The notes under the pieces are model-generated. The model made no database searches and had not been told where the DNA came from. It saw only the letters and a program-made list of their open reading frames with translations. Shown here piece by piece: positions 1-7,550 of a stretch of DNA of 41,190 bases (position 1 is its first letter; the number at the start of each line of letters is the position of its first letter). Origin of the DNA: Candidatus Butyricicoccus stercorigallinarum (GTDB taxonomy: Bacteria; Bacillota; Clostridia; Oscillospirales; Butyricicoccaceae); contig DXIG01000048.1 of the NCBI GenBank assembly GCA_019112985.1, positions 1-41,190 of the forward strand, in the 5' to 3' direction. The position numbers and the translations under genes were made by a program.

Positions 1-20
1 CTGCGGCTGTATTTCGCTGT

Positions 21-1922
21 TTACAGCTGTTCACATTGCGCCAGCCAGAGCGCGCTGACCGCGTCGGACGGCATGCGCCAATCGCCGCGCGGCGACAGCG
101 TGACCGTGCCGACCTTCGGGCCGTCCGGCAGGCAGGAGCGCTTGAACTGCTGGATGAAAAACCGGCGCACGAACGTGGTCAGCCACTTCTTGATCGTGGC
201 GTCGTCGTACTCCCCCGCGAATGCCCGCCGCGCCAGGCGGAAAATCTTTTTCGGCTCCATGCCGAAGCGCAGCAGGTAGTACAGGAAGAAATCGTGCAGC
301 TCATAGGGGCCGACCAGCTCCTCGGTCTTTTGCGAGATCTCGCCGTCCTTGGGCGGCAGCAGCTCGGGGGAAACCGGCGTGGCGAGCACATCGCGCAGCA
401 CGCGCCCGATTTCGCCGCCCGCGCGCTCCGCCTCGTAGGCGGTCAGATGGCGCACCAGCGTCTTGGGGATCGAGCTGTTGACGCCGTACATCGACATGTG
501 GTCGCCGTTGTACGTCGCCCAGCCGAGCGCCAGCTCGGACAGGTCGCCCGTGCCGATGACCATGCCGCCCGTCTTGTTGGCCAGATCCATGAGCACCTGC
601 GTGCGCTCGCGCGCCTGTCCGTTTTCAAACGTCACGCTGTGGTCGTCCATATCGTGGCCGATGTCGGCGAAATGCTGCGTGACCGACGCGCCGATCTCGA
701 TCGTCCGGCAGGTCGTGCCGTAGGCCGCCGCCAGCGTCAGCGCGTTGTTTTTCGTGCGGCTGGTCGTGCCGAAGCACGGCATGGTCACCGCGAGGATGTC
801 GCGGCGGTCGCGGCCGAGCAGGTCGAACGCATGCACCGTGACGATGAGCGCCAGCGCGGAATCCAGGCCGCCGGACAGGCCGACGACGGCGGTTTTGGCG
901 TGCGCATGGCGCGCGCGCGTCGCCAGTCCGGTCGCCTGTAACGTCAGAATCTCCTCACAGCGCGCGGCCAGGTCGCCCCGGTCGGCGGGCACGAACGGCG
1001 TGCGCGCGACAGGCCGCGTCAGTTCGGTCTCGCGCAGCGCCATGTCGAACCACACGCGGTTGGCGCGCCCCGCGCGGAACGTGTTCTGGCGGCGGCGCTC
1101 GTACGTCAGACGTGTCACATCGATCTGCGAGATGGTCAGACCGGTGGAAAAGCGCGGCGACTGCGCGAGCAGCGTGCCGTTTTCCGCGATGAGGTTGTGC
1201 CCGGCGAACACCAGGTCGGTGGACGATTCGCCCTGCCCGGCGTCGCAGTACACATAGCCGCACAGCCCGCGCCCCGACTGCATGCAAACCAGATTGCGGC
1301 GGTAGGACGCCTTGCCGATGATCTCATCGGAGGCGGACAGGTTGAACAGGATGGTCGCGCCCGCGCGCGCCAGATCGCTGGACGGCGGGTTGGGCACCCA
1401 GAGATCCTCGCAGATCTCCGCCGAAACCGCGAAGTCGGGCAGCGACTCGCAGCAGAAAATCTGATTGGGGTCGATGCAGAACGCCTGTCCGTCCCATTCG
1501 AGATAGATTTCGGTCTCGCCGTCCGCCTCGGTGAAGTGGCGCAGCTCGTAAAACTCCGTGTAGTTGGGGATGTTGCGCTTGGGGATCATGCCCAGAATGC
1601 TGCCCTTGTGCAGAAACGCCGCGCAGTTGTACAGCGTGCCGCCCACGCGCACCGGCAGGCCGACAACGATCAGCATGTCCATGTCCGACGTCTCCCGCGC
1701 GATGCGCAGCAGCTGCTGCTTTGCGCCGTCGAGCAGCAGATTGTGTAAAAACAGGTCGGAGCAGGTGTAGCCGGTCAGGCACAGCTCCGGAAAGCAGACC
1801 GCCTGCACGCCCCGCTCATTGGCCTCGCGGCACAGCGCGAGGATGTTGTCCGCGTTGAATGCGCAGTCCGCCACATGGATTTCCGGCGTGGCTGCCGCAA
1901 CTTGAATCAATCCGTCTTTCAT
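21..1922 (-). CDS. nadE: Glutamine-dependent NAD+ synthetase
   Basis: Makes NAD+ from deamido-NAD+ with ATP, using ammonia released from glutamine by its own N-terminal domain. The chain is 633 aa from the ATG at 1922, the usual size of the two-domain enzyme. The N-terminal nitrilase-fold glutaminase covers about residues 1-300. Its Glu-Lys-Cys triad is visible as FPEL (E46), IPKR (K115) and SAEIC (C171). The C-terminal synthetase carries the ATP-binding SGGLDS motif at 350-355. A GTG four codons upstream (1934) is also possible, but TGAGGTG lies about 9 nt before the ATG, which favours the ATG. It looks like a single-gene unit with its own promoter. Identification is very secure; only the start is open. 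Confidence 0.96.
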   Translation of the reverse strand: MKDGLIQVAAATPEIHVADCAFNADNILALCREANERGVQAVCFPELCLTGYTCSDLFLHNLLLDGAKQQLLRIARETSDMDMLIVVGLPVRVGGTLYNCAAFLHKGSILGMIPKRNIPNYTEFYELRHFTEADGETEIYLEWDGQAFCIDPNQIFCCESLPDFAVSAEICEDLWVPNPPSSDLARAGATILFNLSASDEIIGKASYRRNLVCMQSGRGLCGYVYCDAGQGESSTDLVFAGHNLIAENGTLLAQSPRFSTGLTISQIDVTRLTYERRRQNTFRAGRANRVWFDMALRETELTRPVARTPFVPADRGDLAARCEEILTLQATGLATRARHAHAKTAVVGLSGGLDSALALIVTVHAFDLLGRDRRDILAVTMPCFGTTSRTKNNALTLAAAYGTTCRTIEIGASVTQHFADIGHDMDDHSVTFENGQARERTQVLMDLANKTGGMVIGTGDLSELALGWATYNGDHMSMYGVNSSIPKTLVRHLTAYEAERAGGEIGRVLRDVLATPVSPELLPPKDGEISQKTEELVGPYELHDFFLYYLLRFGMEPKKIFRLARRAFAGEYDDATIKKWLTTFVRRFFIQQFKRSCLPDGPKVGTVTLSPRGDWRMPSDAVSALWLAQCEQL

Positions 1923-1956
1923 GATAGTCAGCACCTCAGGGTTTTGTGATTCTCTT

Positions 1957-1985
1957 ATTATACCCCAGACGTGCGCGATTGAAAA
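1957..1985 (-). promoter_or_regulatory. Probable sigma-A promoter of nadE
   Basis: Read leftward there is a perfect TATAAT at 1962-1957. A weak -35 (TTTTCA, 1985-1980) lies 17 nt upstream. The -10 is about 35 nt before the nadE start. Confidence 0.5.
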
Positions 1986-2015
1986 TATCCAATTCTGCGA
2001 AATCGCGGGCGGCCG

Positions 2016-2288
2016 TCAGACGTACAGCACCTCCACCTCGCCCGTAATCTCAGCGTGCACCTGCACGAGCCGCGCGGTGCGCCGCGTGCCCGTGCGCGGG
2101 TCGCGGTCGATGAGCACCTCGCTCTCCCCCGGCGCGATGCGCACATTGCACAGCTCGTCATATTCCCCGAGCGCGACATAGATATCGCCCGGCGTGAAGT
2201 TCTTCACCCGCCATTTCAGCCCGCTGAGCTGCATACAAAATTCCGTCACCTGTCCTGCCGGACAGACGCGCCGCTTGCAAAAAATCAT
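2016..2288 (-). CDS. Small protein of unknown function (90 aa)
   Basis: I do not recognise this protein. It starts with ATG after a good ribosome-binding site (AGAGGTG, 5 nt spacer) and ends 93 bp before nadE on the same strand. There is no signal peptide or membrane segment. The middle part, KNFTPGDIYVAL followed by an acidic turn and VRIAPGESEVL, resembles small beta-rich phage accessory proteins. That is an impression of style, not an identified family. Four cysteines (C4, C9, C18 and one near C47) are spread through the first half. It is probably real given its start signals and its codon use, which matches its neighbours. Confidence 0.65.
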   Translation of the reverse strand: MIFCKRRVCPAGQVTEFCMQLSGLKWRVKNFTPGDIYVALGEYDELCNVRIAPGESEVLIDRDPRTGTRRTARLVQVHAEITGEVEVLYV

Positions 2289-2385
2289 GGTATCACCTCT
2301 GAGTAAAATAAAGGGTTGACTATACTATTTGCAATAATACCCGCCGCGCGCGCGTTGTCCAGGTGCAGGAATTTCCGCGCTGTGC

Positions 2386-2422
2386 AAAAAAAGACCCGCC
2401 GCATGGCTGGCATGGGCGGGCC
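2386..2422 (-). terminator. Rho-independent terminator after the polysaccharide deacetylase gene
   Basis: Read leftward, a GC-rich hairpin (GGCCCGCCCATGC pairing with GCATGCGGCGGGTC, one bulge) is followed by seven T residues. It lies just past the stop codon at 2429. Confidence 0.8.
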
Positions 2423-2428
2423 GCCTGT

Positions 2429-3970
2429 TCAGTTCTCGTCCGCGGCTTCGGACGAATCTCCGCCGTCGTCGGATTCGCTCTCCGGCTCCGGCATGTCCGG
2501 CGGGGTGTTTTCGTTCACCTCAAAGTGCACCGGACGGGTGCTGTTGGTGACGGGCAGCATCTCGATGCCCTTTTCCTTCAGCTTGTCGATGATGCCGGAC
2601 AGCGCCTGCGCGGTCTTGTCCTTGCCGTAGGCGTCGTGCATCAGCAGAAAGACGTCGTTGCGCGAGCTGGCGCTCACCTCGCTGACCGCACAGCGGATCA
2701 TCTCCTCCACCGTGTAGTCGCCTTCCTCCGCGTCGTGCGCATAGGCGTTCCAGTCGTAGTACTCGAAGCCGCGCCGCGTCATCTCGCCCACAATGGCGTC
2801 ATAGGTGCCGTGGCGCTCCATCACGACGTTGTTGCTGCCGCCGGGGAAGCGGAAGCCCTGCACGCGGTAGCCGGTCAGCTCGTAAATTTTGTCATACGCC
2901 GCGGCGAAGTCCTTCAGATAGCCCTCCACCGAGGGGTACAGATCGCCGTAAACGTGGTTGTCCGCGTGGATGCCCAGCGTGTGTCCCTCGTCGACGATGC
3001 GCTGGACGAGCGCCTCGTTGCCGTCGATCTCGCTGGTGACGAGGAAGAAGGTCGCCTTGACGCCCTTTTCCGCGAGCACATCGAGAATTTTGGCCGTGTT
3101 GTTGGACGACGGGCCGTCGTCAAACGTCAGGTAGCACACCTTTTCCTCGCTCATCTCGTTCGGCTCGTCCACCGCGCCGGCGTACAGGCCGGGGTATTCG
3201 CGCGCATAGGCGGGCAGCGAGGTGTCGTCCTTGATCGCGCGGTACTGCGCGCTCTCCTGCTGGCTCGCGGGCAGATCGTCCTGCTGTGTCTGCGCGTCTG
3301 TCGGGGCGCCGGAACCGGCGTCCGGCGTCTGGCCGTCTCCGCGCAGCGCGCGCACCGCCGAAACCACGCCGACCACCAGCACCAGCAGCACGACGACCAC
3401 GGTGCCCAGGCGCATCAGCTGCCGCCGGCGGCGCGCGGCGCGCTTCTGACTGGCCTTGGCGGACGGTTTCCGCGCGGGCTTTTTGTTGAGGTGCACCGTC
3501 GCGGCGGGCTGCGCCGCGTGGCGGCGTCTGGACTGCTCCTCCAGCAGCGCCTCGCGCTGCCGCTGCTCGTCCTCGGCCTGTGCGTCCGGCTGTTCCGCCG
3601 GTTTGTCATCCGACGACTCCGGTGCATCTTCTGCCGGCGCGCCCGCCGGTTCCTCATCCGACGGCGCAGCATCTTCTGCCGGCGCGCCCGCCGGTTCGCC
3701 GTCCGACGGCGCGGTATCTTCTACCTGCGCGCCCGCCGGTTCGCCGTCCGACGGCGCGGCGTCTTCTTCCCGTGCGCTCACCGGTTCGCCGTCCGACGGC
3801 GCGGCATTCTCTGCCTGTGCGCTCACCGGTTCGCTGTCCGACGGCGGCGCCGGTTCGGTCTCCGGCGGCTCCTGCGCCTTGATCTGCGCGAGCACACGCT
3901 GCAATTCATCCAGATTCTCCTGCGCCTGCCGGCGCTTGTCCCGGTTTTCCGGTTCCAATTCACGACTCAT
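2429..3970 (-). CDS. Membrane-anchored polysaccharide (peptidoglycan) deacetylase
   Basis: Predicted carbohydrate esterase family 4 enzyme that removes acetyl groups from a cell-wall polysaccharide, probably peptidoglycan N-acetylglucosamine. The 513-residue chain has a 189-residue cytoplasmic N-terminus, one membrane segment at about 190-208 preceded by an Arg/Lys-rich stretch, a linker, and an external catalytic domain at about 275-475. The NodB motifs are present: TFDDGP (282-287), the metal-binding H335/H339 pair (HADNH), FRFPGG (373-378), D406-W407 and LLMHD (442-446). Asp283, His335 and His339 are the expected metal ligands. The N-terminus contains five acidic 15-residue repeats (43-117). 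The tail (484-513) is acidic and low in complexity. It has its own promoter and terminator. The substrate is inferred. Confidence 0.9.
   Translation of the reverse strand: MSRELEPENRDKRRQAQENLDELQRVLAQIKAQEPPETEPAPPSDSEPVSAQAENAAPSDGEPVSAREEDAAPSDGEPAGAQVEDTAPSDGEPAGAPAEDAAPSDEEPAGAPAEDAPESSDDKPAEQPDAQAEDEQRQREALLEEQSRRRHAAQPAATVHLNKKPARKPSAKASQKRAARRRRQLMRLGTVVVVLLVLVVGVVSAVRALRGDGQTPDAGSGAPTDAQTQQDDLPASQQESAQYRAIKDDTSLPAYAREYPGLYAGAVDEPNEMSEEKVCYLTFDDGPSSNNTAKILDVLAEKGVKATFFLVTSEIDGNEALVQRIVDEGHTLGIHADNHVYGDLYPSVEGYLKDFAAAYDKIYELTGYRVQGFRFPGGSNNVVMERHGTYDAIVGEMTRRGFEYYDWNAYAHDAEEGDYTVEEMIRCAVSEVSASSRNDVFLLMHDAYGKDKTAQALSGIIDKLKEKGIEMLPVTNSTRPVHFEVNENTPPDMPEPESESDDGGDSSEAADEN
3620..3844 (-). 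repeat. Five tandem 45-bp repeats inside the deacetylase gene
   Basis: Encodes five 15-residue units of the type PSDGEPAGAPAEDAA (residues 43-117), and a degenerate sixth follows. Units 2 to 5 differ at only a few positions, so the copy number probably varies by slippage or recombination. The encoded segment is acidic, Pro/Ala-rich and on the cytoplasmic side of the membrane. Confidence 0.9.
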
Positions 3971-4059
3971 ACGCGATACAAACTCCTTTCTGTCGATATA
4001 TCTGTATCAGAACAGACACATCTCCATCTTCTTCTCCTCAATCCGTCTAACCGATGTCT

Positions 4060-4088
4060 ATTATAGACAAGTTTCTCGTAAAAAACAA
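4060..4088 (-). promoter_or_regulatory. Sigma-A promoter of the deacetylase gene
   Basis: Read leftward: TTGTTT (4088-4083), a 17-nt spacer and TATAAT (4065-4060), about 90 nt before the start codon. The rest of the 3971-4275 gap is AT-rich compared with its surroundings and holds only this promoter and the one at 4241. Confidence 0.75.
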
Positions 4089-4240
4089 TCAATTTCGACA
4101 AATTTTCTGGCTTTTTCTGTTTTTCTCCGCAGGTCAGGTGCGGGATGCGGCGCACGCGATTTTACCTTTACAAACACAAAATCACATGATACCATAGCAA
4201 TATTGAAACATCGGTTGTCTTTTTTGTATTTTTATGCCGA

Positions 4241-4249
4241 TGCTATACT
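4241..4249 (+). promoter_or_regulatory. Extended -10 promoter for the 4276 gene
   Basis: TGC followed directly by TATACT forms an extended -10 element, 27 nt before the ATG at 4276. No good -35 sits at 17 nt, as is common for extended -10 promoters. A leader this short leaves just enough room for the ribosome-binding site AAAGGCGG. Confidence 0.6.
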
Positions 4250-4275
4250 ATTTGTATTGAAAGGCGGTTCCCATT

Positions 4276-4746
4276 ATGTCTATCACCAACGAATCCCTGC
4301 TGGCATTGGAGCAGGAACTCACATTTTCCTCGTTTTCCCGCGCGGACGCGCTGCGCCTGGGCGAGCTGATCAACGAGGAGTCCGCGCGCTATCCCGCGCC
4401 GGTCGCGACGGAAATCGTGCTCAACGGGCTGGTCGTCTACCGCTATTTCCAGGACGGCGCGCTGCCGGACAGCGAGCTGTGGCTGGAGCGCAAGCGCAAC
4501 GTCGTCGAGCTGATGCACATGATCTCGCTGCGCTTCGGCTGCTGGCTGGAAGAGAACGGCGAGACGCTCGAGAGCCGCAAGTTAGAGCCGGACGACTACG
4601 CGCCGGGCGGCGGCGGCATGCCGATCGTGCTGCGCGGCACGGGCGTGGTCGGCTCGGTCTGCGTGTCCGGCGAGCCGGATCATCTGGACGACCACGCGAT
4701 TGTCACGGCAGCCATGAAGCGCCTGCTGGCGGAAAAGCAGGGCTGA
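4276..4746 (+). CDS. UPF0303 / heme-degrading domain-containing protein
   Basis: 156-residue cytoplasmic protein of the UPF0303 (DUF336-like, GlcG/HbpS fold) family, which typically has about 155-160 residues. Typical features are the central WLERKRNVVELMHMIS helix and the glycine-rich GGGGMPIVLRGTGVVGSVCVSG strand-turn, followed by DHLDDHAIVTAAM near the C-terminus. Database names call members heme-degrading because of distant similarity to HbpS, but enzymatic activity is poorly established. The next gene begins 14 nt downstream on the same strand, so the two are probably co-transcribed. The family call is strong; the function is not known. Confidence 0.85.
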   Translation: MSITNESLLALEQELTFSSFSRADALRLGELINEESARYPAPVATEIVLNGLVVYRYFQDGALPDSELWLERKRNVVELMHMISLRFGCWLEENGETLESRKLEPDDYAPGGGGMPIVLRGTGVVGSVCVSGEPDHLDDHAIVTAAMKRLLAEKQG

Positions 4747-4760
4747 GGCGGGTGAATCAC

Positions 4761-5432
4761 ATGAAACGACGCTTTTTGTTCGCCGCACTCGCGTGCGCGG
4801 TGCTCGGCGCGCTGCTGTGCGGCTGCGTGCCCGCCGCGCCCACGGCCGGCGAGACCGAGGACATCACGCCCACCATGCCGGTGACCGGCAGCTGGCACTC
4901 CCCCGCCGGTTCCACGCTCGACTTTAACGAGGACGGCACCTATGTCGACCACACCAAAAAGAACCGCACCGGCAGCTACGTCTACCGCGCGGAAAACAGC
5001 GACTTCAACCTCGCCCAGATCTTTGACGCCATCGAATACGTCCTGTGCACGGACGACGACGGCGACGAGACGATCACGGGCGCGATTTTGCAGGACGTCA
5101 TGATCGTCTATTCCGCCAAAGACCACGCCGAGCTGTACTATGTGCGCGACGGCCGGCCGGAGGTGGACGTGAGCGCCCTGCTGGGCGAATGGATCGACGT
5201 CTACGACGCGGCGTCCACGATCACCCTCTCGGACGACGGCACGATGCTCGCCTTCGACCAGACCTCCGAATACACCGTGGCGCAGACCGACTGCGGCACC
5301 TGTATCACGGTGAAAAACGAAGGCGGCGAGACCAGCTACGCCGTCGCGACCTATGAGGACTACCTGTTCCTGCTCTCCTGCGACGCGCAGAGCATGTACC
5401 TGCTCGCGCGGGAATCCGCGGCGCAGTCCTGA
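4761..5432 (+). CDS. Lipoprotein with two lipocalin-like repeat domains
   Basis: 223 residues. The N-terminus is a clear lipoprotein signal peptide: positive MKRR, a hydrophobic core, then a lipobox LCGC with cysteine at residue 22. After an acidic linker come two similar modules, one starting GSWHSPAGSTLDFNEDGTY and one starting GEWIDVYDAASTITLSDDG. Both have the G-x-W ... L-x-F/L-x-(E/D)-D-G-T pattern of small lipocalin-like (DUF5640-type) beta-barrel domains. It should sit on the outer face of the membrane. The ligand is unknown. The ATG at 4761 is the only start that gives a signal peptide. Upstream, the same frame is open but overlaps other genes and is not coding. Confidence 0.85.
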   Translation: MKRRFLFAALACAVLGALLCGCVPAAPTAGETEDITPTMPVTGSWHSPAGSTLDFNEDGTYVDHTKKNRTGSYVYRAENSDFNLAQIFDAIEYVLCTDDDGDETITGAILQDVMIVYSAKDHAELYYVRDGRPEVDVSALLGEWIDVYDAASTITLSDDGTMLAFDQTSEYTVAQTDCGTCITVKNEGGETSYAVATYEDYLFLLSCDAQSMYLLARESAAQS

Positions 5433-5449
5433 GCCCTCCCAACATTCCA

Positions 5450-5468
5450 GAAAACGCCTGCGTTTTTC
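5450..5468 (+). terminator. Hairpin after the lipoprotein gene
   Basis: GAAAACGC, a CT loop, then GCGTTTTTC, 18 nt after the stop codon. The stem ends in a T-run, as in a compact rho-independent terminator. The two-base loop means the innermost pairs must open. Confidence 0.5.
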
Positions 5469-5474
5469 GATCTC

Positions 5475-5620
5475 TTTTGCCGCCCGCAGGCGGCAGTCAA
5501 ATCTGTTTTTTCCGGCGACAGGCGCGTCGGAAAAAACACCGCTCAGCCCGCAAACGTGCGCGCCGTGCGCGTGCGCTGCCGCGGGCTGCCATTTCTCGCC
5601 AAAATGCCTGCATTTTGGCG
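5475..5620 (+). repeat. Structured interspersed element B, copy 1
   Basis: About 146 bp with three hairpins. H1 is GCCGCC/GGCGGC (5479-5494). H2 is GTTTTTTCCG/CGGAAAAAAC (5505-5537). H3 is CGCCAAAATGC/GCATTTTGGCG (5597-5620). A second copy lies at 31132-31275. The two share 58 identical bases from the start of H2 and differ at three or four positions over the next 27. H3 has a different sequence in the two copies but pairs perfectly in both. A 14-nt perfect palindrome (5623-5636) follows this copy. No coding potential was accepted here. Confidence 0.85.
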
Positions 5621-5638
5621 AAGCGTGTCGACACGCAG

Positions 5639-5677
5639 AGGCCTCCTTGTTGTCAGGGAGGTCTTTTTTTGTCCGTT
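5639..5677 (+). terminator. Terminator-like hairpin before the TTR-like gene
   Basis: GRCCTCC-type stem (GGCCTCC pairing with GGGAGGTC across TTGTTGTCA) followed by TTTTTTT. It would end transcripts that read through the lipoprotein gene and element B. Confidence 0.65.
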
Positions 5678-5741
5678 TTGTCTCAACCGCCGCGCGGCGC
5701 GCATAGGATAAGGATATTCCCGGAAAGGAGCGGATGCTTTC

Positions 5742-6140
5742 ATGTCAACCGGCACCCTGATTGTACAGACGCGCGCGGCGCGCGGCGCGCTTCCCGTCGC
5801 GGGAGCGGCGATCACCGTCTATTGCCCCGACACCGGCGGCGTCCCGCAGCCCTGCGTCTCGGAGCGCACCGGCCTGAGCGGCGCGACCGTACCCATCCGG
5901 CTGAGCGCCTCCTCGCTGGCGGGAACGTCCCCGGAGGCGGTGCCGCCGTTCGCCGCCTACCGCGTCGACATCGACCATCCCGACTACCGCCCGATGACCG
6001 TGCGCGGCGTGGCAATTTTCTCCGACCTGACCACCACCCTGCCGGTTCTGCTGACGCCGCCGCTCACGGTCGGGGAGCAGAGCGAGCGCATCGTCGTCGA
6101 CAGCGCGGAGACCGGCCCGACCGGATCGGGGGTGCGCTGA
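5742..6140 (+). CDS. Transthyretin/CNA-B-like small protein coupled to a SpoIID-like gene
   Basis: 132 residues. A beta-rich sequence beginning GTLIVQTRAARGALPVAGAAITVY and containing a YRVDIDHPDYRP strand matches the carboxypeptidase-regulatory / transthyretin-like fold that often decorates extracellular or spore proteins. No signal peptide or membrane segment is seen. The start is ATG at 5742 after GGAAAGGAG, with a spacer of about 10 nt. Its TGA stop overlaps the ATG of the next gene by one base, so the two are translationally coupled and probably act together. Function is unknown. By association with the next gene, a role at the cell wall or spore envelope is inferred. Confidence 0.75.
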   Translation: MSTGTLIVQTRAARGALPVAGAAITVYCPDTGGVPQPCVSERTGLSGATVPIRLSASSLAGTSPEAVPPFAAYRVDIDHPDYRPMTVRGVAIFSDLTTTLPVLLTPPLTVGEQSERIVVDSAETGPTGSGVR

Positions 6141-7492
6141 TGCCCGAATATCCCTACATTCCGGAGACCATCACGGTGCACCTCGGGCGGCCGGACGAGG
6201 CCGCGCCCAACGTCACGCTGCCGTTTCTGGAGTACATCCAGAACGTCGCGTCGAGCGAGCTGTACCCGACCTGGCCGGAAAACGCCCTGCGCGCCAACAT
6301 CTACGCGCAGGTCTCGTTTGCGCTCAACCGCATCTACACCGAATGGTACCGCGCGCGCGGCTACGATTTCGACATCACCAACTCCACCGCCTTCGACCAG
6401 GCGTTTGTCAACAACCGCGACATCTTCGACAACGTCGCGGCGCTCGTCAGCCAGCAGTTCGACCAGTATCTGGCGCGCCCCGGCTTCATCCAGCCGCTGT
6501 TCGCCTCCTATTGCGACGGCAGGCGCGTGCAGTGCGACGGGCTGAGCCAGTGGGGCACGGTCGCGCTCGCGCAGCAGGGATTGACGCCCTACCAGATTCT
6601 GACCTATTACTACGGCGACGAGCTGGATATCCGCACCGCGCCCATCCGCCCGCTGACGCAGTCCTACCCCGGCCGCCCGCTGCGGCTGGGCGACGTCGAG
6701 GTGTCCGTCGAGATCCTCCAGCAGCGCCTCAACCGCATCGCCAACAACTACCCCGCCATCCCGAAAATCTACCCGGTCAACGGCGTGTTCACGCTGCAAA
6801 CCGAGGAGGCGGTCAAAGCCTTCCAGCGCATTTTCAACCTCGCGCCGGACGGCGTGGCCGGCCCCGCGACCTGGTACCAGATCACCTCGGTGTACAACGC
6901 CGTGCGGCAGCTGGCCGAGCTGAACGCCGAGGGCGTCACCTTACAGGACATCTCGCGCAAGCTGCCGTACACGCTGCGCGCGGGCACGCGCGGCGACGCC
7001 GTGCGCCTGCTGCAATTTCTGCTGTCCGTAGTCCGCCTGTACAACGAGCAGGGCGGCCTGCTCGCCATCGACGGCATCTTCGGCCCGGAGACGCGCGCGG
7101 CCGTCGTCGCCTTCCAGACCGACGCCGGGCTGACGCCGGACGGCGTCGTGGGCAACGCCACCTGGTCGGCGCTGCTCGACGCCTACACGGCGATCGAGCG
7201 CATCCAGCCCACCGGCGACGGCTTCGTCGTGCTGCCGCCCACCCAGACGCTGGTGCTCGGTTCGCGCTCGGAGGATGTCTCTCTGCTGCAGGGCTGGCTC
7301 AACCGCATCGCGGAGGAGTATCCACAGATCACGCCGGTGCCGCAGACCGGCTATTTCGGCGAGGGCACGCGCGCGGCGGTGCTCGCCTTTCAGCAGCTGT
7401 TCGGTCTGCCGGTGACCGGCAACGTCAGCCCGCTGGTCTTCTATTATATCCAGCTCACCGCCGGGCAGATCGGGCAATCGTCATCCGGTTGA
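6140..7492 (+). CDS. SpoIID-like protein with three peptidoglycan-binding domains
   Basis: 450 residues. Residues about 25-165 match the SpoIID/LytB amidase-enhancer fold, a family whose founder is a lytic transglycosylase of spore engulfment. The segment ASSELYPTWPENALRANIYAQ aligns with the family region holding the catalytic Glu, here E40. DGLSQWGTVALAQQG...ILTYYYGDEL matches the family C-terminal motif, but the usual GHGVGMSQ reads CDGLSQ. Three PG_binding_1 domains follow at about 180-250, 280-350 and 370-440, each with the DGxFGPxT-like turn and AVxAFQ helix. There is no export signal, so the protein either stays in the cytoplasm or mother cell or leaves by an unusual route. ATG overlaps the previous stop. 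The domain calls are good; cell-wall hydrolysis is inferred. Confidence 0.82.
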   Translation: MPEYPYIPETITVHLGRPDEAAPNVTLPFLEYIQNVASSELYPTWPENALRANIYAQVSFALNRIYTEWYRARGYDFDITNSTAFDQAFVNNRDIFDNVAALVSQQFDQYLARPGFIQPLFASYCDGRRVQCDGLSQWGTVALAQQGLTPYQILTYYYGDELDIRTAPIRPLTQSYPGRPLRLGDVEVSVEILQQRLNRIANNYPAIPKIYPVNGVFTLQTEEAVKAFQRIFNLAPDGVAGPATWYQITSVYNAVRQLAELNAEGVTLQDISRKLPYTLRAGTRGDAVRLLQFLLSVVRLYNEQGGLLAIDGIFGPETRAAVVAFQTDAGLTPDGVVGNATWSALLDAYTAIERIQPTGDGFVVLPPTQTLVLGSRSEDVSLLQGWLNRIAEEYPQITPVPQTGYFGEGTRAAVLAFQQLFGLPVTGNVSPLVFYYIQLTAGQIGQSSSG

Positions 7493-7502
7493 GAAACAAA
7501 AA

Positions 7503-7534
7503 AAACAGGCAGTACCGCGCGATACTGCCTGTTT
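7503..7534 (-). terminator. Bidirectional terminator between the SpoIID-like gene and serS
   Basis: A 12-bp perfect stem (AAACAGGCAGTA / TACTGCCTGTTT) with an 8-nt loop. Read leftward the stem runs into a tract of eight T, ideal for ending serS. Read rightward it can also stop the 6140 gene. Confidence 0.85.
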
Positions 7535-7550
7535 CTCTCTGTATTGCGTT

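Noticed and set aside
2363..4066. A 567-codon rightward frame over the deacetylase gene
   Set aside because: It is the antisense shadow of the deacetylase. Its repeats are the complement of the real 45-bp repeats.
5475..5620. Element B as an insertion-sequence end or integron-type attC site
   Set aside because: No transposase or integrase, no target duplication and no attC core sites are seen. The ends are not inverted repeats of each other.
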